Assembly (NCBI GenBank): GCA_016209015.1
Contig: JACQWY010000037.1
Coordinates: forward strand, 38,561-102,560
From: Gammaproteobacteria bacterium
GTDB lineage: Bacteria > Pseudomonadota > Gammaproteobacteria > Ga0077536
Reading direction: 5' to 3'
DNA: 64,000 nucleotides
The translations under genes were made by a program, and so were the position numbers. The notes below the pieces were generated by a model. It worked only from the letters and a program-made list of their open reading frames with translations, had not been told where the DNA came from and did not search any database. Numbering within the stretch: position 1 is the stretch's first letter; each line of letters opens with the position of its first letter. Of this stretch, positions 47,932 through 57,282 are shown one piece after another.

Positions 47932-49386
47932 TTAAGCCGCCCAGGGCGCCTTCGTGAGGTTCCACACCGGGCTGTTGATCGCCATGTCCATGTCGCGGGC
48001 GAAAATCGCGAAGCCGTCGTAGCCGTGGTAGGGACCGGAATAGTCCCAGCTATGCATCTGACGGAACGGCACGCCCATTTTCTGGAACACGTACTTCTCC
48101 TTGATGCCCGAACCGACGAGATCCGGCTTCACCATATCCACGAAGCGCTCGAACTCGTAACCGGTGACGTCGTCGTAGATCAGCGTGCCGTCCTTGACGT
48201 AGTGCGTGGTGCGCTGGTAGTCGTCGTTGTGTCCGAACTCGTAGCCCGTGCCGACGATCTCCATGCCGAGATCCTCGTAGGCGCCGATGACGTGACGCGG
48301 ACGCAGACCGCCGACGAACAGCATCACCTTCTTGCCTTCGAGGCGCGGGCGGTATTTCGCGATCACGGCGTCCATCATCGGGCGGTATTTCGCGATGACC
48401 TTCTCCGCGTTCTCCTTGATCGCGTCGTCGAAGTGCGAGGCGATTTCGCGCAGTGAGGCTTCGATCTTGCTCGGACCGAAGAAGTTGTACTCGACCCAGG
48501 GGATCCCGTACTTCTCTTCCATGTGCCGGGAGATGTAATTCATCGAGCGGTAGCAGTGCAGCACGTTGAGCTTCGCCTTCGGCGTGTTCTCGAGCTCGGC
48601 GATCGTGCCGTCGCCCGACCACTGCGCGATGACGCGCAGACCCATTTCCTCGAGCAGGATGCGCGAGGACCAGGCGTCGCCACCGATGTTGTAGTCGCCG
48701 ATGATCGCGACGTCGTAGGGCGAGGGCTCGAAGGGGTGGCGCGTGCCGTCCGACTTGTCGAACACCCAGTCGCGGATCGCGTCGTTCGCGATGTGGTGGC
48801 CGAGCGACTGCGAGACGCCGCGGAAACCTTCGCAGCGGACGGGGACGATCGTCTTGCCTTCGTACTCCTTCGATTTCTTCTTCGAGACGGCCTCGATGTC
48901 GTCGCCGATAAGGCCGATCGGGCACTCGGACTGCACCGAGATGCCCTTGTTCAGCGGGAACAGCTCCTGGATCTCGTCGATGATCTTCTCGAGCTTCTTG
49001 TCGCCGCCGAACACGATGTCCTTCTCCTGGAAGTCGGAGGTGAACTGCATCGTGCCGAACGTGTCGACGCCGGTGGTGCCGATGTAGTAGTTGCGGCGCG
49101 AGGCCCAGGAGTACTGGCCGCAGCCGACCGGGCCGTGGGAAATGTGGATCATGTCCTTGATCGGACCCCACACCACGCCCTTCGAGCCCGCGTACGCGCA
49201 CCCGCGGATCGTCATGACGCCCGGAATGGACTTGATGTTGGACTTCACGCCGCAGTCGGCCTTGCCGTCCTCGAAGGTTCCGAGGTGCTTCGCGCGCTTC
49301 TTCGCGGTCTTCTCCGGGTAGACCTTCAGCACTTCCTCGATGAAACCCTTGTTCCGGGCTTTCGGATCTTCTACGGGTACGCTCAT
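47932..49386 (-). CDS. nifD: Nitrogenase MoFe protein alpha chain
   Basis: A 484-residue subunit holding FeMo-co. P-cluster ligands are C63 (RGCAYAG), C89 ([11 protein letters not shown]) and C155 ([11 protein letters not shown]). FeMo-co ligands are C278 ([10 protein letters not shown]) and H445 ([18 protein letters not shown]). H197 in SLGHHIAND is the substrate-channel His. All point to the molybdenum form rather than V or Fe-only. GAGGAGAG precedes the ATG. Confidence 0.98.
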   Translation of the reverse strand: MSVPVEDPKARNKGFIEEVLKVYPEKTAKKRAKHLGTFEDGKADCGVKSNIKSIPGVMTIRGCAYAGSKGVVWGPIKDMIHISHGPVGCGQYSWASRRNYYIGTTGVDTFGTMQFTSDFQEKDIVFGGDKKLEKIIDEIQELFPLNKGISVQSECPIGLIGDDIEAVSKKKSKEYEGKTIVPVRCEGFRGVSQSLGHHIANDAIRDWVFDKSDGTRHPFEPSPYDVAIIGDYNIGGDAWSSRILLEEMGLRVIAQWSGDGTIAELENTPKAKLNVLHCYRSMNYISRHMEEKYGIPWVEYNFFGPSKIEASLREIASHFDDAIKENAEKVIAKYRPMMDAVIAKYRPRLEGKKVMLFVGGLRPRHVIGAYEDLGMEIVGTGYEFGHNDDYQRTTHYVKDGTLIYDDVTGYEFERFVDMVKPDLVGSGIKEKYVFQKMGVPFRQMHSWDYSGPYHGYDGFAIFARDMDMAINSPVWNLTKAPWAA

Positions 49387-49462
49387 TTCGCTCTCCTCTG
49401 CATGCTCGTTGCCGCCTGGTCGCGGCGCGCTCTCCCGGGTGAGGGGGGAGCGCGCCGGGGCC

Positions 49463-50368
<906 letters not shown>

Positions 50369-50482
50369 TCATTCATTGCGATGCGGTCCAATGTGTCGCC
50401 GAGCCTCGGCACGTTCCCTGTGCCAGCACCACCCTGGCTGCGTCTCACGTCCGGCCAACCCATTCAGTTCGAAGAGGCCTAG

Positions 50483-50499
50483 AGCAACGGCTGTGCCAG
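50483..50499 (-). promoter_or_regulatory. Sigma-54 promoter of nifH
   Basis: Minus strand CTGGCACAGCCGTTGCT, matching YTGGCACGRNNNTTGCW except A for G at position eight. The predicted start near 50472 leaves a leader of about 128 bases before the nifH ATG. Confidence 0.88.
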
Positions 50500-50578
50500 T
50501 CGCGTTTCGTCGCGCTAAACGACTGACCTCACACGGGAAAGCGCGTGTGTGATCGCAACACCGCGGCGCTTTGCGGCG

Positions 50579-50594
50579 TGTCGCGAACAGGACA
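50579..50594 (-). promoter_or_regulatory. NifA upstream site 1
   Basis: A perfect TGT-N10-ACA (TGTCGCGAACAGGACA), 80 bases from the nifH -24 element. The motif is palindromic, so it can serve either direction. Confidence 0.75.
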
Positions 50595-50607
50595 AAGCAA
50601 GAGCGCT

Positions 50608-50623
50608 TGTAGGAAACGAGACA
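50608..50623 (-). promoter_or_regulatory. NifA upstream site 2
   Basis: A perfect TGT-N10-ACA (TGTAGGAAACGAGACA), 29 bases from site 1 centre to centre. Confidence 0.75.
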
Positions 50624-50643
50624 CGCAGCGGCGCGGGCTCGCG

Positions 50644-50659
50644 TGTCGCACGTCGTACA
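50644..50659 (-). promoter_or_regulatory. NifA upstream site 3
   Basis: A perfect TGT-N10-ACA (TGTCGCACGTCGTACA), 36 bases from site 2. It could also serve the plus-strand promoter at 50714. Confidence 0.7.
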
Positions 50660-50713
50660 CCGAAGCGAGACAGGAAGCGGGCTGCAGCGCGATCCGGCGT
50701 GCGCATGGATAAA

Positions 50714-50730
50714 GGGGAACGGGATTTGCT
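50714..50730 (+). promoter_or_regulatory. Possible sigma-54 promoter for the nifO-like operon
   Basis: GGGGAACGGGATTTGCT keeps GG and GC ten bases apart and the TTGCT -12 block, but lacks the usual TGGCAC. Its predicted start near 50742 fits the gene at 50774. With the shared NifA sites it would make the region a divergent nif control hub. Confidence 0.45.
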
Positions 50731-50773
50731 GTGAGCCCCACGGATCATCAAGGAGAGCCGTCCGGGGAAGACC

Positions 50774-51214
50774 ATGGCGAGAGTCGTTTTCTACGAGAAG
50801 CCGGGGTGCGCGAACAATACGCGCCAGAAGGCGCTGCTCGCCGCGGCGGGCCACGAGATCGAGGCGCGCAATCTGCTGAGCGAGGCGTGGACCGCGGAGC
50901 GCCTGCGCAGGTTCTTCGGCACGCGGCCGGTCGCCGAGTGGTTCAACCGCGCCGCACCGCGCGTGAAGTCGGGCGAGATCGTGCCGGAAGCGCAGAGCGC
51001 GGAGAGCGCGTTGCCGTTGATGCAGGCCGATCCGCTGTTGATCCGGCGGCCACTGATCGAAGCGGAGGGCCGGCACGAAGTCGGCTTCGATCCCGCACTC
51101 ATCGAGGTCTGGCTCGGGCTCACGCCGCCGCAGGGCGATCTCGAAACCTGTCCGCGCACGGCGCGCGCCGAGGCCGGCCATTGCGCCGCGCACGCGGGAG
51201 ACTTCCTTGACTAA
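50774..51214 (+). CDS. ArsC/Spx-like nitrogenase-associated protein (NifO-like)
   Basis: A 146-residue thioredoxin-fold protein (VVFYEKPGCANNTRQKALLA, ARNLLSEAWTAERLRRFFG, PLLIRRPLIEAEGRHEVGF). The single Cys in KPGCANN is the ArsC/Spx position. The NifO/nitrogenase-associated branch of this family neighbours nif genes, and C-terminal extra Cys (ETCPRTARAEAGHC) are not typical of arsenate reductase. It is divergent from nifH. The next gene overlaps its end by eight bases. Confidence 0.8.
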   Translation: MARVVFYEKPGCANNTRQKALLAAAGHEIEARNLLSEAWTAERLRRFFGTRPVAEWFNRAAPRVKSGEIVPEAQSAESALPLMQADPLLIRRPLIEAEGRHEVGFDPALIEVWLGLTPPQGDLETCPRTARAEAGHCAAHAGDFLD

Positions 51215-51629
51215 ACCCCTCGTGCGCCCTCCGAACCCGCATTACGGCAAGCTCGGCGGCGAAGCGCAGCTCACGCGCCTCGTCGAGCGCTTCTACGCCG
51301 TCATGGACGAGGCGCCCGAAGCCGAGCGGATCCGCATGATGCATCCGCGCGATCTCACGGCCTCGAAACGGAAGCTCTTCGCTTTCCTGAGCGGCTGGCT
51401 CGGCGGGCCGCCGCTGTATGCCGAGCGTCACGGTCCGCCGCGCTTGCGCGCGAGCCACATGCCGTTCCCGATCGACGTCGCCGCCCGCGAGGCCTGGCTG
51501 TTCTGCATGCGCAAAGCGCTGGAGGAAGTCGTGCCCGAGCGTGCGTTCCGCGACGAGCTCATGACCGCTTTTTTCCGAACCGCAGACTTTCTACGCAATC
51601 AGGGAGAACCCCATGGCCACCATCAATGA
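51207..51629 (+). CDS. Truncated haemoglobin (group II-like)
   Basis: A 140-residue globin. LGGEAQLTRLVERFYAVMDE, the proximal-His region GPPRLRASHMPFPIDVAARE, and WLFCMRKAL match trHbO proteins. It starts with TTG (51207) overlapping the previous gene, behind GGGAG. In a nif context it may bind O2 or NO; this is inference. The next gene starts 17 bases inside its 3' end. Confidence 0.85.
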   Translation: MTKPLVRPPNPHYGKLGGEAQLTRLVERFYAVMDEAPEAERIRMMHPRDLTASKRKLFAFLSGWLGGPPLYAERHGPPRLRASHMPFPIDVAAREAWLFCMRKALEEVVPERAFRDELMTAFFRTADFLRNQGEPHGHHQ

Positions 51630-52200
51630 CACCCCGCTCGGCAGCCTCGAAGCCGAGAAGCGCCTCATCTCGCCGGTCCACAAGGGCCCGGCGGGGAAGC
51701 CGGGCCGCTTCGGCTTCCGCGGCGAGATCGCGCTGAAATTCGCGCAGCAGATGGCCGACGAAGCGCGGCCGCCGGAGGTCAAGATTGACCAGGTGATGAC
51801 CGTCGCGGACGTCGGCGCGGTGGCGCTGCCGTTCTTCACCGGAGTCGTCGCCTCGCTCGGCTACCTCGAGCTGCTGTGCGAAGTGCTCGGCGAGAAAATC
51901 GACGCGAACGGACGCTATTTCCTGTTCGCGACGAACCTCGACATCTCGAAGAAGTACCGGATCCCTTTTGGCGGCGCGACGTGGTACGTGCTGCCGCTCG
52001 ACGAAGCGACGGTCTACAACGAGCTGCTCGAGCTGTTCAACATCGACAAGTCGGATCTGAAGAAGCTCGACACCGGCGCGAAGCTCGCCGCCGTCGCGGA
52101 CGCCGCGGCAAGGTTCGAGGCCGACTGGCCGGAGATCAGCTTCGCGAAGGGCCTCGACGTGATGGGGCCGATCAAGGTCCGCGAGAACAGGCCGGTCTGA
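51613..52200 (+). CDS. Unrecognised protein of the nif region
   Basis: A 195-residue soluble protein. I do not recognise the family. Visible: an N-terminal segment rich in Gly/Pro (SPVHKGPAGKPGRFGFRGEI), then KFAQQMADEARPPEVKIDQV, a hydrophobic stretch (VADVGAVALPFFTGVVASLG) that could be a buried helix, GGATWYVLPLDEATVYNEL, and a Lys/Asp-rich C-terminal helix. It overlaps the globin gene and is followed by draT, so it belongs to the nif-linked operon. It has no Cys pairs for a metal cluster. Confidence 0.65.
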   Translation: MATINDTPLGSLEAEKRLISPVHKGPAGKPGRFGFRGEIALKFAQQMADEARPPEVKIDQVMTVADVGAVALPFFTGVVASLGYLELLCEVLGEKIDANGRYFLFATNLDISKKYRIPFGGATWYVLPLDEATVYNELLELFNIDKSDLKKLDTGAKLAAVADAAARFEADWPEISFAKGLDVMGPIKVRENRPV

Positions 52201-52221
52201 GTGCGGGCAGGTTCCGATATG

Positions 52222-52469
52222 AATTGGACTCTGACCCCATTTCCTTTGGGGTCAGAGTCCAATTCCGACTCGTCGCCCCCGCGCCGGCGGGGGCCCAGTC
52301 GGCGACCCTCGGCACAGGCCGCGAACCGCGGGTCGAACGCAGCCATCGATGACGGGGCCGGGCACCCGCCCCGGGCGCGGCTCGCGTTGCCCGGGCTGCG
52401 TGCCCCGGCAATTGGGGTCAGAGTCCAAAAAGAATTGACTCTGACCCCAATTCATTTGGGGTCAGAGTC
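52222..52469. repeat. Palindromic GGGGTCAGAGTC repeat cluster
   Basis: An 18-base perfect hairpin (arms 52222-52239 and 52247-52264) is followed 145 bases later by AATTGGGGTCAGAGTC (52410-52425), its inverse (52437-52452) and a third copy ending at 52469. Between lies a member of the GTCGCCC family (52272-52301). The last copy ends three bases before the draT ATG, so the draT ribosome site is part of the repeat. Confidence 0.88.
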
Positions 52470-52472
52470 GCC

Positions 52473-53297
52473 ATGACCCCACCCTCCGGCCGCGACTCCC
52501 GCACCCGCCACCTCAGCACGAATCTCGTCGGCATCCCGACCGGACTGCTCGCGAGCCTCGCGTTCAACGAGCACCCGAGCGAGTTGCACATCAGCGGCGT
52601 GCGCGAGTTCAACCGCTCGCTGTTCCGCTATCTCGACGAGGCGCCGGACGCCGCGGCCGCGGGCCGCACGTTCCAGGACTACATGAGCGTCGTCTTCGCG
52701 ATCCAGCCCGAGAAGCGGCCGCGCGACGCCGACGGCAAGCGGCAGTTCCGTGCGAGTTATCTCAAACTTCTCGCCGACTGGGGCTTCGATTCGAACGGCG
52801 CGGCGGGCGCGGTGATGAAGGGCTGGATCGAATCGCGCTTCGGCATGTTCCCGACGTTCCACAAGGCGCCGCTCACGAGCTTCACGGGCCCGGACTGGAG
52901 CAACTACGTGATGGAGAAGATGGCGAGCCGCTACCACAACAACAGCATCAACGTGCAGCTCGATCTGCTCTACGAATACTGCCAGTGGTATCTTCGGCGC
53001 TTCAGCGCCGATTCCGGCCCGCAGATTACGCTCTACCGCGGCGCGAACCGGATGGCCGAGGAGCACGTGATCGAGGAGGTCTCGAACCGCGAGGTCATTC
53101 TCCGGCTCAACAATCTCAGCTCCTTCACGAGCCGGCGCGACATTGCCGACCAGTTCGGCGACTACATTCTCGAAGCGCAGGTGCCGAAAGTGAAACTGCT
53201 GTTCTTCAACGAGCTCCTGCCCAGGCATCCGCTCCAGGGCGAAGCCGAATACCTCGTCATCGGCGGCGACTACCGCGTCGCGCGACACGTCCTGTGA
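52473..53297 (+). CDS. draT: Dinitrogenase reductase ADP-ribosyltransferase DraT
   Basis: A 274-residue enzyme transferring ADP-ribose from NAD+ to NifH Arg102, switching nitrogenase off on ammonium or darkness/energy shift. Family marks: LSTNLVGIPTGLLASLAFNE, ELHISGVREFNRSLFRYL, FHKAPLTSFTGPDWSNYV and ITLYRGANRM. The start abuts a repeat, so translation signals are unusual. Followed by draG with a GTGA overlap. Confidence 0.95.
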   Translation: MTPPSGRDSRTRHLSTNLVGIPTGLLASLAFNEHPSELHISGVREFNRSLFRYLDEAPDAAAAGRTFQDYMSVVFAIQPEKRPRDADGKRQFRASYLKLLADWGFDSNGAAGAVMKGWIESRFGMFPTFHKAPLTSFTGPDWSNYVMEKMASRYHNNSINVQLDLLYEYCQWYLRRFSADSGPQITLYRGANRMAEEHVIEEVSNREVILRLNNLSSFTSRRDIADQFGDYILEAQVPKVKLLFFNELLPRHPLQGEAEYLVIGGDYRVARHVL

Positions 53298-54190
53298 AGA
53301 TCGATCACGAGCGGGCGCTGGGCGCCTACCTCGGCCTCGCGTGCGGGGATGCGCTCGGCGCCCCCGTCGAATTCCTCACGCGCCGCGAGATCGCGGCCCA
53401 GCACGGCGTGCTCCGCAAGATGATCGGCGGCGGCTGGCTCAAGCTCAAACCCGGACAGATCACCGACGACACGCAGATGTCGCTCGCGCTCGGTGCGGCG
53501 ATCGTCGAGGCCGGCCGCTACGACGCCGCGACGGCCGCACGGCATTTCGGCGAATGGCTCAAACGCAAACCGATCGACGTCGGCAACACCTGCCGCCGCG
53601 GCATCCGCCGGTTCCTGTTGGAAGGGACACTCGAAGGCCCGCCCTCCGACGGCGACGGCGGCAACGGCGCCTGCATGCGCAACCTCCCGCTCGTCCTCGC
53701 CACCCTCGGCGACCCAGCGGGCTTCGCTGCGGCCACGCGCTCGCAGTGTCACATCACGCACAACCATGCACTCTCGGATGCCGCGACGATCGCCTCCGGG
53801 CGCATGGTGCAGACGCTGGTGCTCGGCCAGGGCATGGAGTCCTGCCGCGCGATCGCCGACGCGCTCGTCAGCGCGCATCGTGAGTTCAAATTCGATCCCT
53901 ATCCCGGCCGCGCCTCGGGCTACGTCGTCGACACGATGCAGACCGTGCTCCACTACTTCTTCAATACCGGCACGTTCGAGGACTGCGTCGTCGCGGTCGT
54001 GAACCGCGGCGAGGATGCGGACACGACGGGCGCCATAGCCGGCATGCTCGCCGGCGCGTGTTACGGCCGCGCCGCCATCCCGAATGCGTGGCTCGACAAG
54101 CTCGATCGGCAGGTGGGGCGGGAGATCGAGTTGCAGGTGGAGCGGCTCGTGGCCTTGTCGCCGGCGGGGCGGGAGGCGGCGGCGGCTTGA
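53294..54190 (+). CDS. draG: ADP-ribosyl-dinitrogenase reductase glycohydrolase DraG
   Basis: A 298-residue manganese enzyme removing ADP-ribose from NifH. Metal-binding segments are GQITDDTQMSLALGAAI and NRGEDADTTGAIAGMLAGA; GLACGDALGAPVEF opens the fold. Start is GTG at 53294 inside the draT stop, so the pair is coupled. Confidence 0.95.
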   Translation: MKIDHERALGAYLGLACGDALGAPVEFLTRREIAAQHGVLRKMIGGGWLKLKPGQITDDTQMSLALGAAIVEAGRYDAATAARHFGEWLKRKPIDVGNTCRRGIRRFLLEGTLEGPPSDGDGGNGACMRNLPLVLATLGDPAGFAAATRSQCHITHNHALSDAATIASGRMVQTLVLGQGMESCRAIADALVSAHREFKFDPYPGRASGYVVDTMQTVLHYFFNTGTFEDCVVAVVNRGEDADTTGAIAGMLAGACYGRAAIPNAWLDKLDRQVGREIELQVERLVALSPAGREAAAA

Positions 54191-54408
54191 GGGGCGGCTG
54201 TTACGCGAAGAAGTCCGCTTTGCGGCGGTGAACGGACGGCCTAGACTGCGTGTGGGAGGGTCGTGATCGACCCGACGCGACATCGGGCTCGCCTTCGTGC
54301 GCGGGTCACGAACTCGGGGAACCTCTCATCGTCGAGGTTGAGCGTGTCGGGCCTGATGTCGACGAAGACCCCAGGTTCGTCGCACGAAAGCACTTCCGAG
54401 ATCCGCCC

Positions 54409-55067
54409 TCAGGGATAGATCTGGACGCTCGTCCGCTCGAGCTCCACGGCCCTCGGCGCTGCGTAGGCCCCGCCCGGGCGGGTGCTCTTGCTGAGGACCA
54501 CCCCCGCGCTGCGAGGGTCCTCGGTGCGATCTCGATCGCATCCACTGTCACGCAGCCGATCCCCATGAAGCAGTGGTCGCCCACGGTCACGTGCCCTGCG
54601 ACCGAGACGCGGGCGGACATGAAACAGTGATCGCCCACGGCTGAGTCATGCCCCACGAAGCATCCGCGCCAGATGATGACATCGGAGCCGATGCGCACCC
54701 CCTGGTCGATGATGGCATCGTCAAGCAGCAGGCAGTTGTCGCCGGGCGGAAGCTCGGACTCGTAGCGACACCTTGGCCCGATCGCCGACGGCATCTGGTA
54801 GCCGAGGGACTTCATCTCGGCGTACTTGGCGCTCCTCGCCGAGTTCATCCGCGAATAGCCCATCGCCACGAACATCAGATAGCGATCTGGCGGGAAGGTC
54901 TCGGCCAGCCGGCTAGCCGGCTCCACCGGCAGGCCCTGGAACTCGCGGCTCGTGAGGTAGGCATCGTCAACTATGAAGGCGACGACCCGGTGGTCGCTGC
55001 CGCGGCTGAAGACGCGCCACGCCTCCCGAGCCACCTCGCCGGCGCCGAAGATCACGAGCTCGCTCAC
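54409..55067 (-). pseudogene. NeuD-like left-handed beta-helix acyltransferase, frameshifted
   Basis: N-terminal Rossmann-like PglD/NeuD domain (MSELVIFGAGEVAREAWRVF) and hexapeptide repeats (IDQGVRIGSDVIIWRGCFVG, GDHCFMSARVSVAGHVTVGD). At about 54510 the frame shifts: the shifted frame reads GVVLSKSTRPGGAYAAPRAV to a stop at 54409-54411, the normal ending. A one-base deletion is the simplest reading. The unshifted frame runs on to 54306 with low-complexity sequence. Confidence 0.75.
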
Positions 55068-56029
55068 TTCGGACCTCCTTGCTCGCCATCCTCGCCATGG
55101 CGCTCGTGGGGCTCGTGCGAGTAGACCTGCCGCACGATCGTGTAGGGGCGGTCCTTAACCTCGCTCATCACCCGTCCGAGGTACAGCCCCAAGATGCCGA
55201 TGCCCAGCATGAGCATGCCGCCGACGAGCCAGATCGACACGATCAGTGAGGCCCACCCGATCTCGGTGGTGCCGTAGAGAATCCGTCGCACCGAGATACA
55301 GGTCGCTGCGAGCACCGACAGGACCGAGATCACGGCCCCAATCTGGAACATCCACGTGAGCGGCTTGGTGCTGAAGGTCGTCACGGCGGTGGTGGCCATG
55401 GCGATGCGGCGTGTGAGGGAGTAGGAGGTGGCGTGCCGGCTGGACTTGCTGACAGGCACAGCCGCCTGCTTGTAGCCGGTGATGCACATCAGTCCCAGCA
55501 GGTAAATCTCGTGATCTCTGTGCCGAATCAGGCTGCGCACGTACCGCCGGCTCATGAGCCGCATCGTAAGCACGTTCGGCGGCACCTGGACGGCCGCGAG
55601 CCGGTTGTAAACCCGATAGAAGATCCCGCCCGTAAACCGCTCGACGGGCCCGCCCTTCCTGGACTCCTGTACGCCGTAGACCATGTCGGCCCGCTCCCGC
55701 TCCATCACCTGGTGCAGCGTCAGCAGGTCCTCGGGTGGCTCCTCGAGGTCGCAGTCGATCAGGAAGACCAGGTCTCCGCGAGCGTGGGCGCAACCCGTCA
55801 TGATCGCCTTGTGATGGCCGAAATTGCGGGAGAGGTCGACGATCCGGACCTTCGGGTCCTCAGCCATGAGGCCCAGCGCGATCTCGAGCGAGTCGTCGGG
55901 CGAGCCGTCGTTCACGTAGACGACCTCGTAGCCGTCGGTCAGGTCACGGGCCGCGGCCGTCGCGCGACGGTGGAACTCCTCCAAGTAAGGAGCGGAGGCA
56001 TACATCGTAGATACAATGGACAGTCGCAC
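55064..56029 (-). CDS. GT2 glycosyltransferase with C-terminal membrane helices
   Basis: A 321-residue DPM1/GtrB-type enzyme. Catalytic segments: VVYVNDGSPDDSLEI, FLIDCDLEEPPEDL (Asp-x-Asp), FYRVYNRLAAVQVPPNV. Two C-terminal helices (MFQIGAVISVLSVLAATCIS and WLVGGMLMLGIGILGLYLG). Such enzymes move a sugar onto undecaprenyl phosphate for O-antigen or LPS modification. Its stop overlaps the acetyltransferase start. Confidence 0.88.
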   Translation of the reverse strand: MRLSIVSTMYASAPYLEEFHRRATAAARDLTDGYEVVYVNDGSPDDSLEIALGLMAEDPKVRIVDLSRNFGHHKAIMTGCAHARGDLVFLIDCDLEEPPEDLLTLHQVMERERADMVYGVQESRKGGPVERFTGGIFYRVYNRLAAVQVPPNVLTMRLMSRRYVRSLIRHRDHEIYLLGLMCITGYKQAAVPVSKSSRHATSYSLTRRIAMATTAVTTFSTKPLTWMFQIGAVISVLSVLAATCISVRRILYGTTEIGWASLIVSIWLVGGMLMLGIGILGLYLGRVMSEVKDRPYTIVRQVYSHEPHERHGEDGEQGGPK

Positions 56030-56033
56030 GTGT

Positions 56034-56264
56034 CTACCTCGCTCTCAGAGCGACATCATTTACGAGAGGGCTTCCGCCCGTGTTGAATAGCAGATCGAGG
56101 ATCGAGACATAGCTCGAGGACCGAGCTTCCCCCGTCAGCTCGACCTTCGAATCCGCTCTGTCATCCCGAATGGTATGGCATTTTTCGATAAACGTTGAGA
56201 TCACTTCTGGCGGGTAGCGCCGGTGCCATAGGAATTTTCCGAGGTCGCTAAACGAACCTATCAT
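56034..56264 (-). CDS. Unrecognised small protein or gene fragment
   Basis: A 76-residue frame (MIGSFSDLGKFLWHRRYPPE, SILDLLFNTGGSPLVNDVAL). It has no clear ribosome site and ends four bases before the GT2 gene. The sequence is less GC-rich than the rest of the window. It may be the 3' remnant of a glycan-pathway gene, but I do not recognise it. Confidence 0.4.
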   Translation of the reverse strand: MIGSFSDLGKFLWHRRYPPEVISTFIEKCHTIRDDRADSKVELTGEARSSSYVSILDLLFNTGGSPLVNDVALRAR

Positions 56265-56412
56265 CGCCTGGGCGAAAAGGCCGAGATCGACCCGACGCGG
56301 TCAAGTCCCGAAACGGCCAACCATAGCGAGCCTCTCGGAAAATTCATGAATACGTAGTGCCGCGCGTTTCTGGCTTGCAAACGTAACAGCGAGGGAAATT
56401 GAACAAGCAAGC

Positions 56413-56440
56413 GTAGGTCGGGCTGACGAAGGAAGCCCAA
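56413..56440. repeat. REP-like flank, left
   Basis: GTAGGTCGGGCTGACGAAGG plus eight more bases, an inverted near-match (26/28) of 57044-57071. The two bracket the RAYT pseudogene, as REP sequences do. The GTAG at its start resembles the RAYT recognition tetranucleotide. Confidence 0.75.
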
Positions 56441-56512
56441 TACTCGGGGCGCGTCGCGAACTTGGTTCGTTCGTGCAGGAAGCCAAACGAAAAAAAGCAC
56501 AAGGACCGCTGC

Positions 56513-57039
56513 ATGCGCTATCTACGTTCGGTATCCCCGGGCGGGACTTACTTCTTCACTGTGAACCTTGCCGACCGGCGACTGGATACAGTCGTTCGCC
56601 ACATTGGCAATTTGCGCGAAGCGGTACGCAAGGTCAAAGCCAGTCATCCATTCGACATCGTTGCCATGGTAGTCCTGCCGGACCATCTACACTCCGTGTG
56701 GCGACTCCCGCCGGATGACGCGGACTATTCCGTCAGATCGTCGTTGATCAAAGCCTGCTTCTCCCGAACGCTCGCGAGCGGTGAACCGGTTGCTGATTCG
56801 CGCAACGCCAAGCGCGGGCGCGGCGCTTGGCAGAGGCGCTATTGGGAGCATCAAATTCGGGACGATACCGACTGGAACTGCACGTGGACTACATTCATTT
56901 CAATCCCGTCAAGCATGGATATGTCCAACGACCTAGCGAATGGCCCTACTCCACGATTCATCGGTACGTTGCGCGCGGGGTGCTTGCGGACAATTGGTGT
57001 GTCGATGCGACCAACGATCTGCAAAGTTGCGGTGAGTGA
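56513..57039 (+). pseudogene. REP-associated tyrosine transposase (RAYT), frameshifted
   Basis: A Y1/IS200-type transposase domain. MRYLRSVSPGGTYFFTVNLA opens it, VVLPDHLHSVWRLPPDDADY carries the HUH motif (HLH) and AWQRRYWEHQIRDDTDW follows. At about 56874 the frame changes, and ELHVDYIHFNPVKHGYVQRP (active-site Tyr) continues in another frame to a stop at 57037-57039. The gene is thus inactivated by about one base. Intact RAYTs mobilise REP hairpins, and those flanking it (56413, 57044) are the expected substrates. Confidence 0.85.
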
Positions 57040-57043
57040 CGCG

Positions 57044-57071
57044 TTGGGCTTCCTTCGTCAGCGCAACCTAC
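57044..57071. repeat. REP-like flank, right
   Basis: TTGGGCTTCCTTCGTCAGCG plus eight bases, inverted near-match of 56413-56440, just past the RAYT stop. Confidence 0.75.
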
Positions 57072-57282
57072 AAGATCCGGCCCCGGGAAAGCGCGGCCTG
57101 GCGATATCGAGCGCAGCTTACGCAAGATCGGCAACGACCCGTGGATCGGGGTGCGGGCCGCGACGAATTCGAGGCGTGGGCCTCTGCAACGTTTTCCCTA
57201 TGTCGTGATTTGTTTCGCGACGGATCGGTATCTCAGCATCGTCGCCGTCGCACACCGGAAACGCCTGCCCGGCTATTGGCGC

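Noticed and set aside
50410..50440. A TGGCACAGGGAACGTGC sequence on the minus strand near nifH, resembling a second -24/-12 promoter
   Set aside because: GG and GC are not ten bases apart; the better match at 50483-50499 explains nifH.
56261..56500. A 79-codon minus-strand frame beside the RAYT
   Set aside because: It overlaps the REP flank and has low-complexity content with no homologous look.
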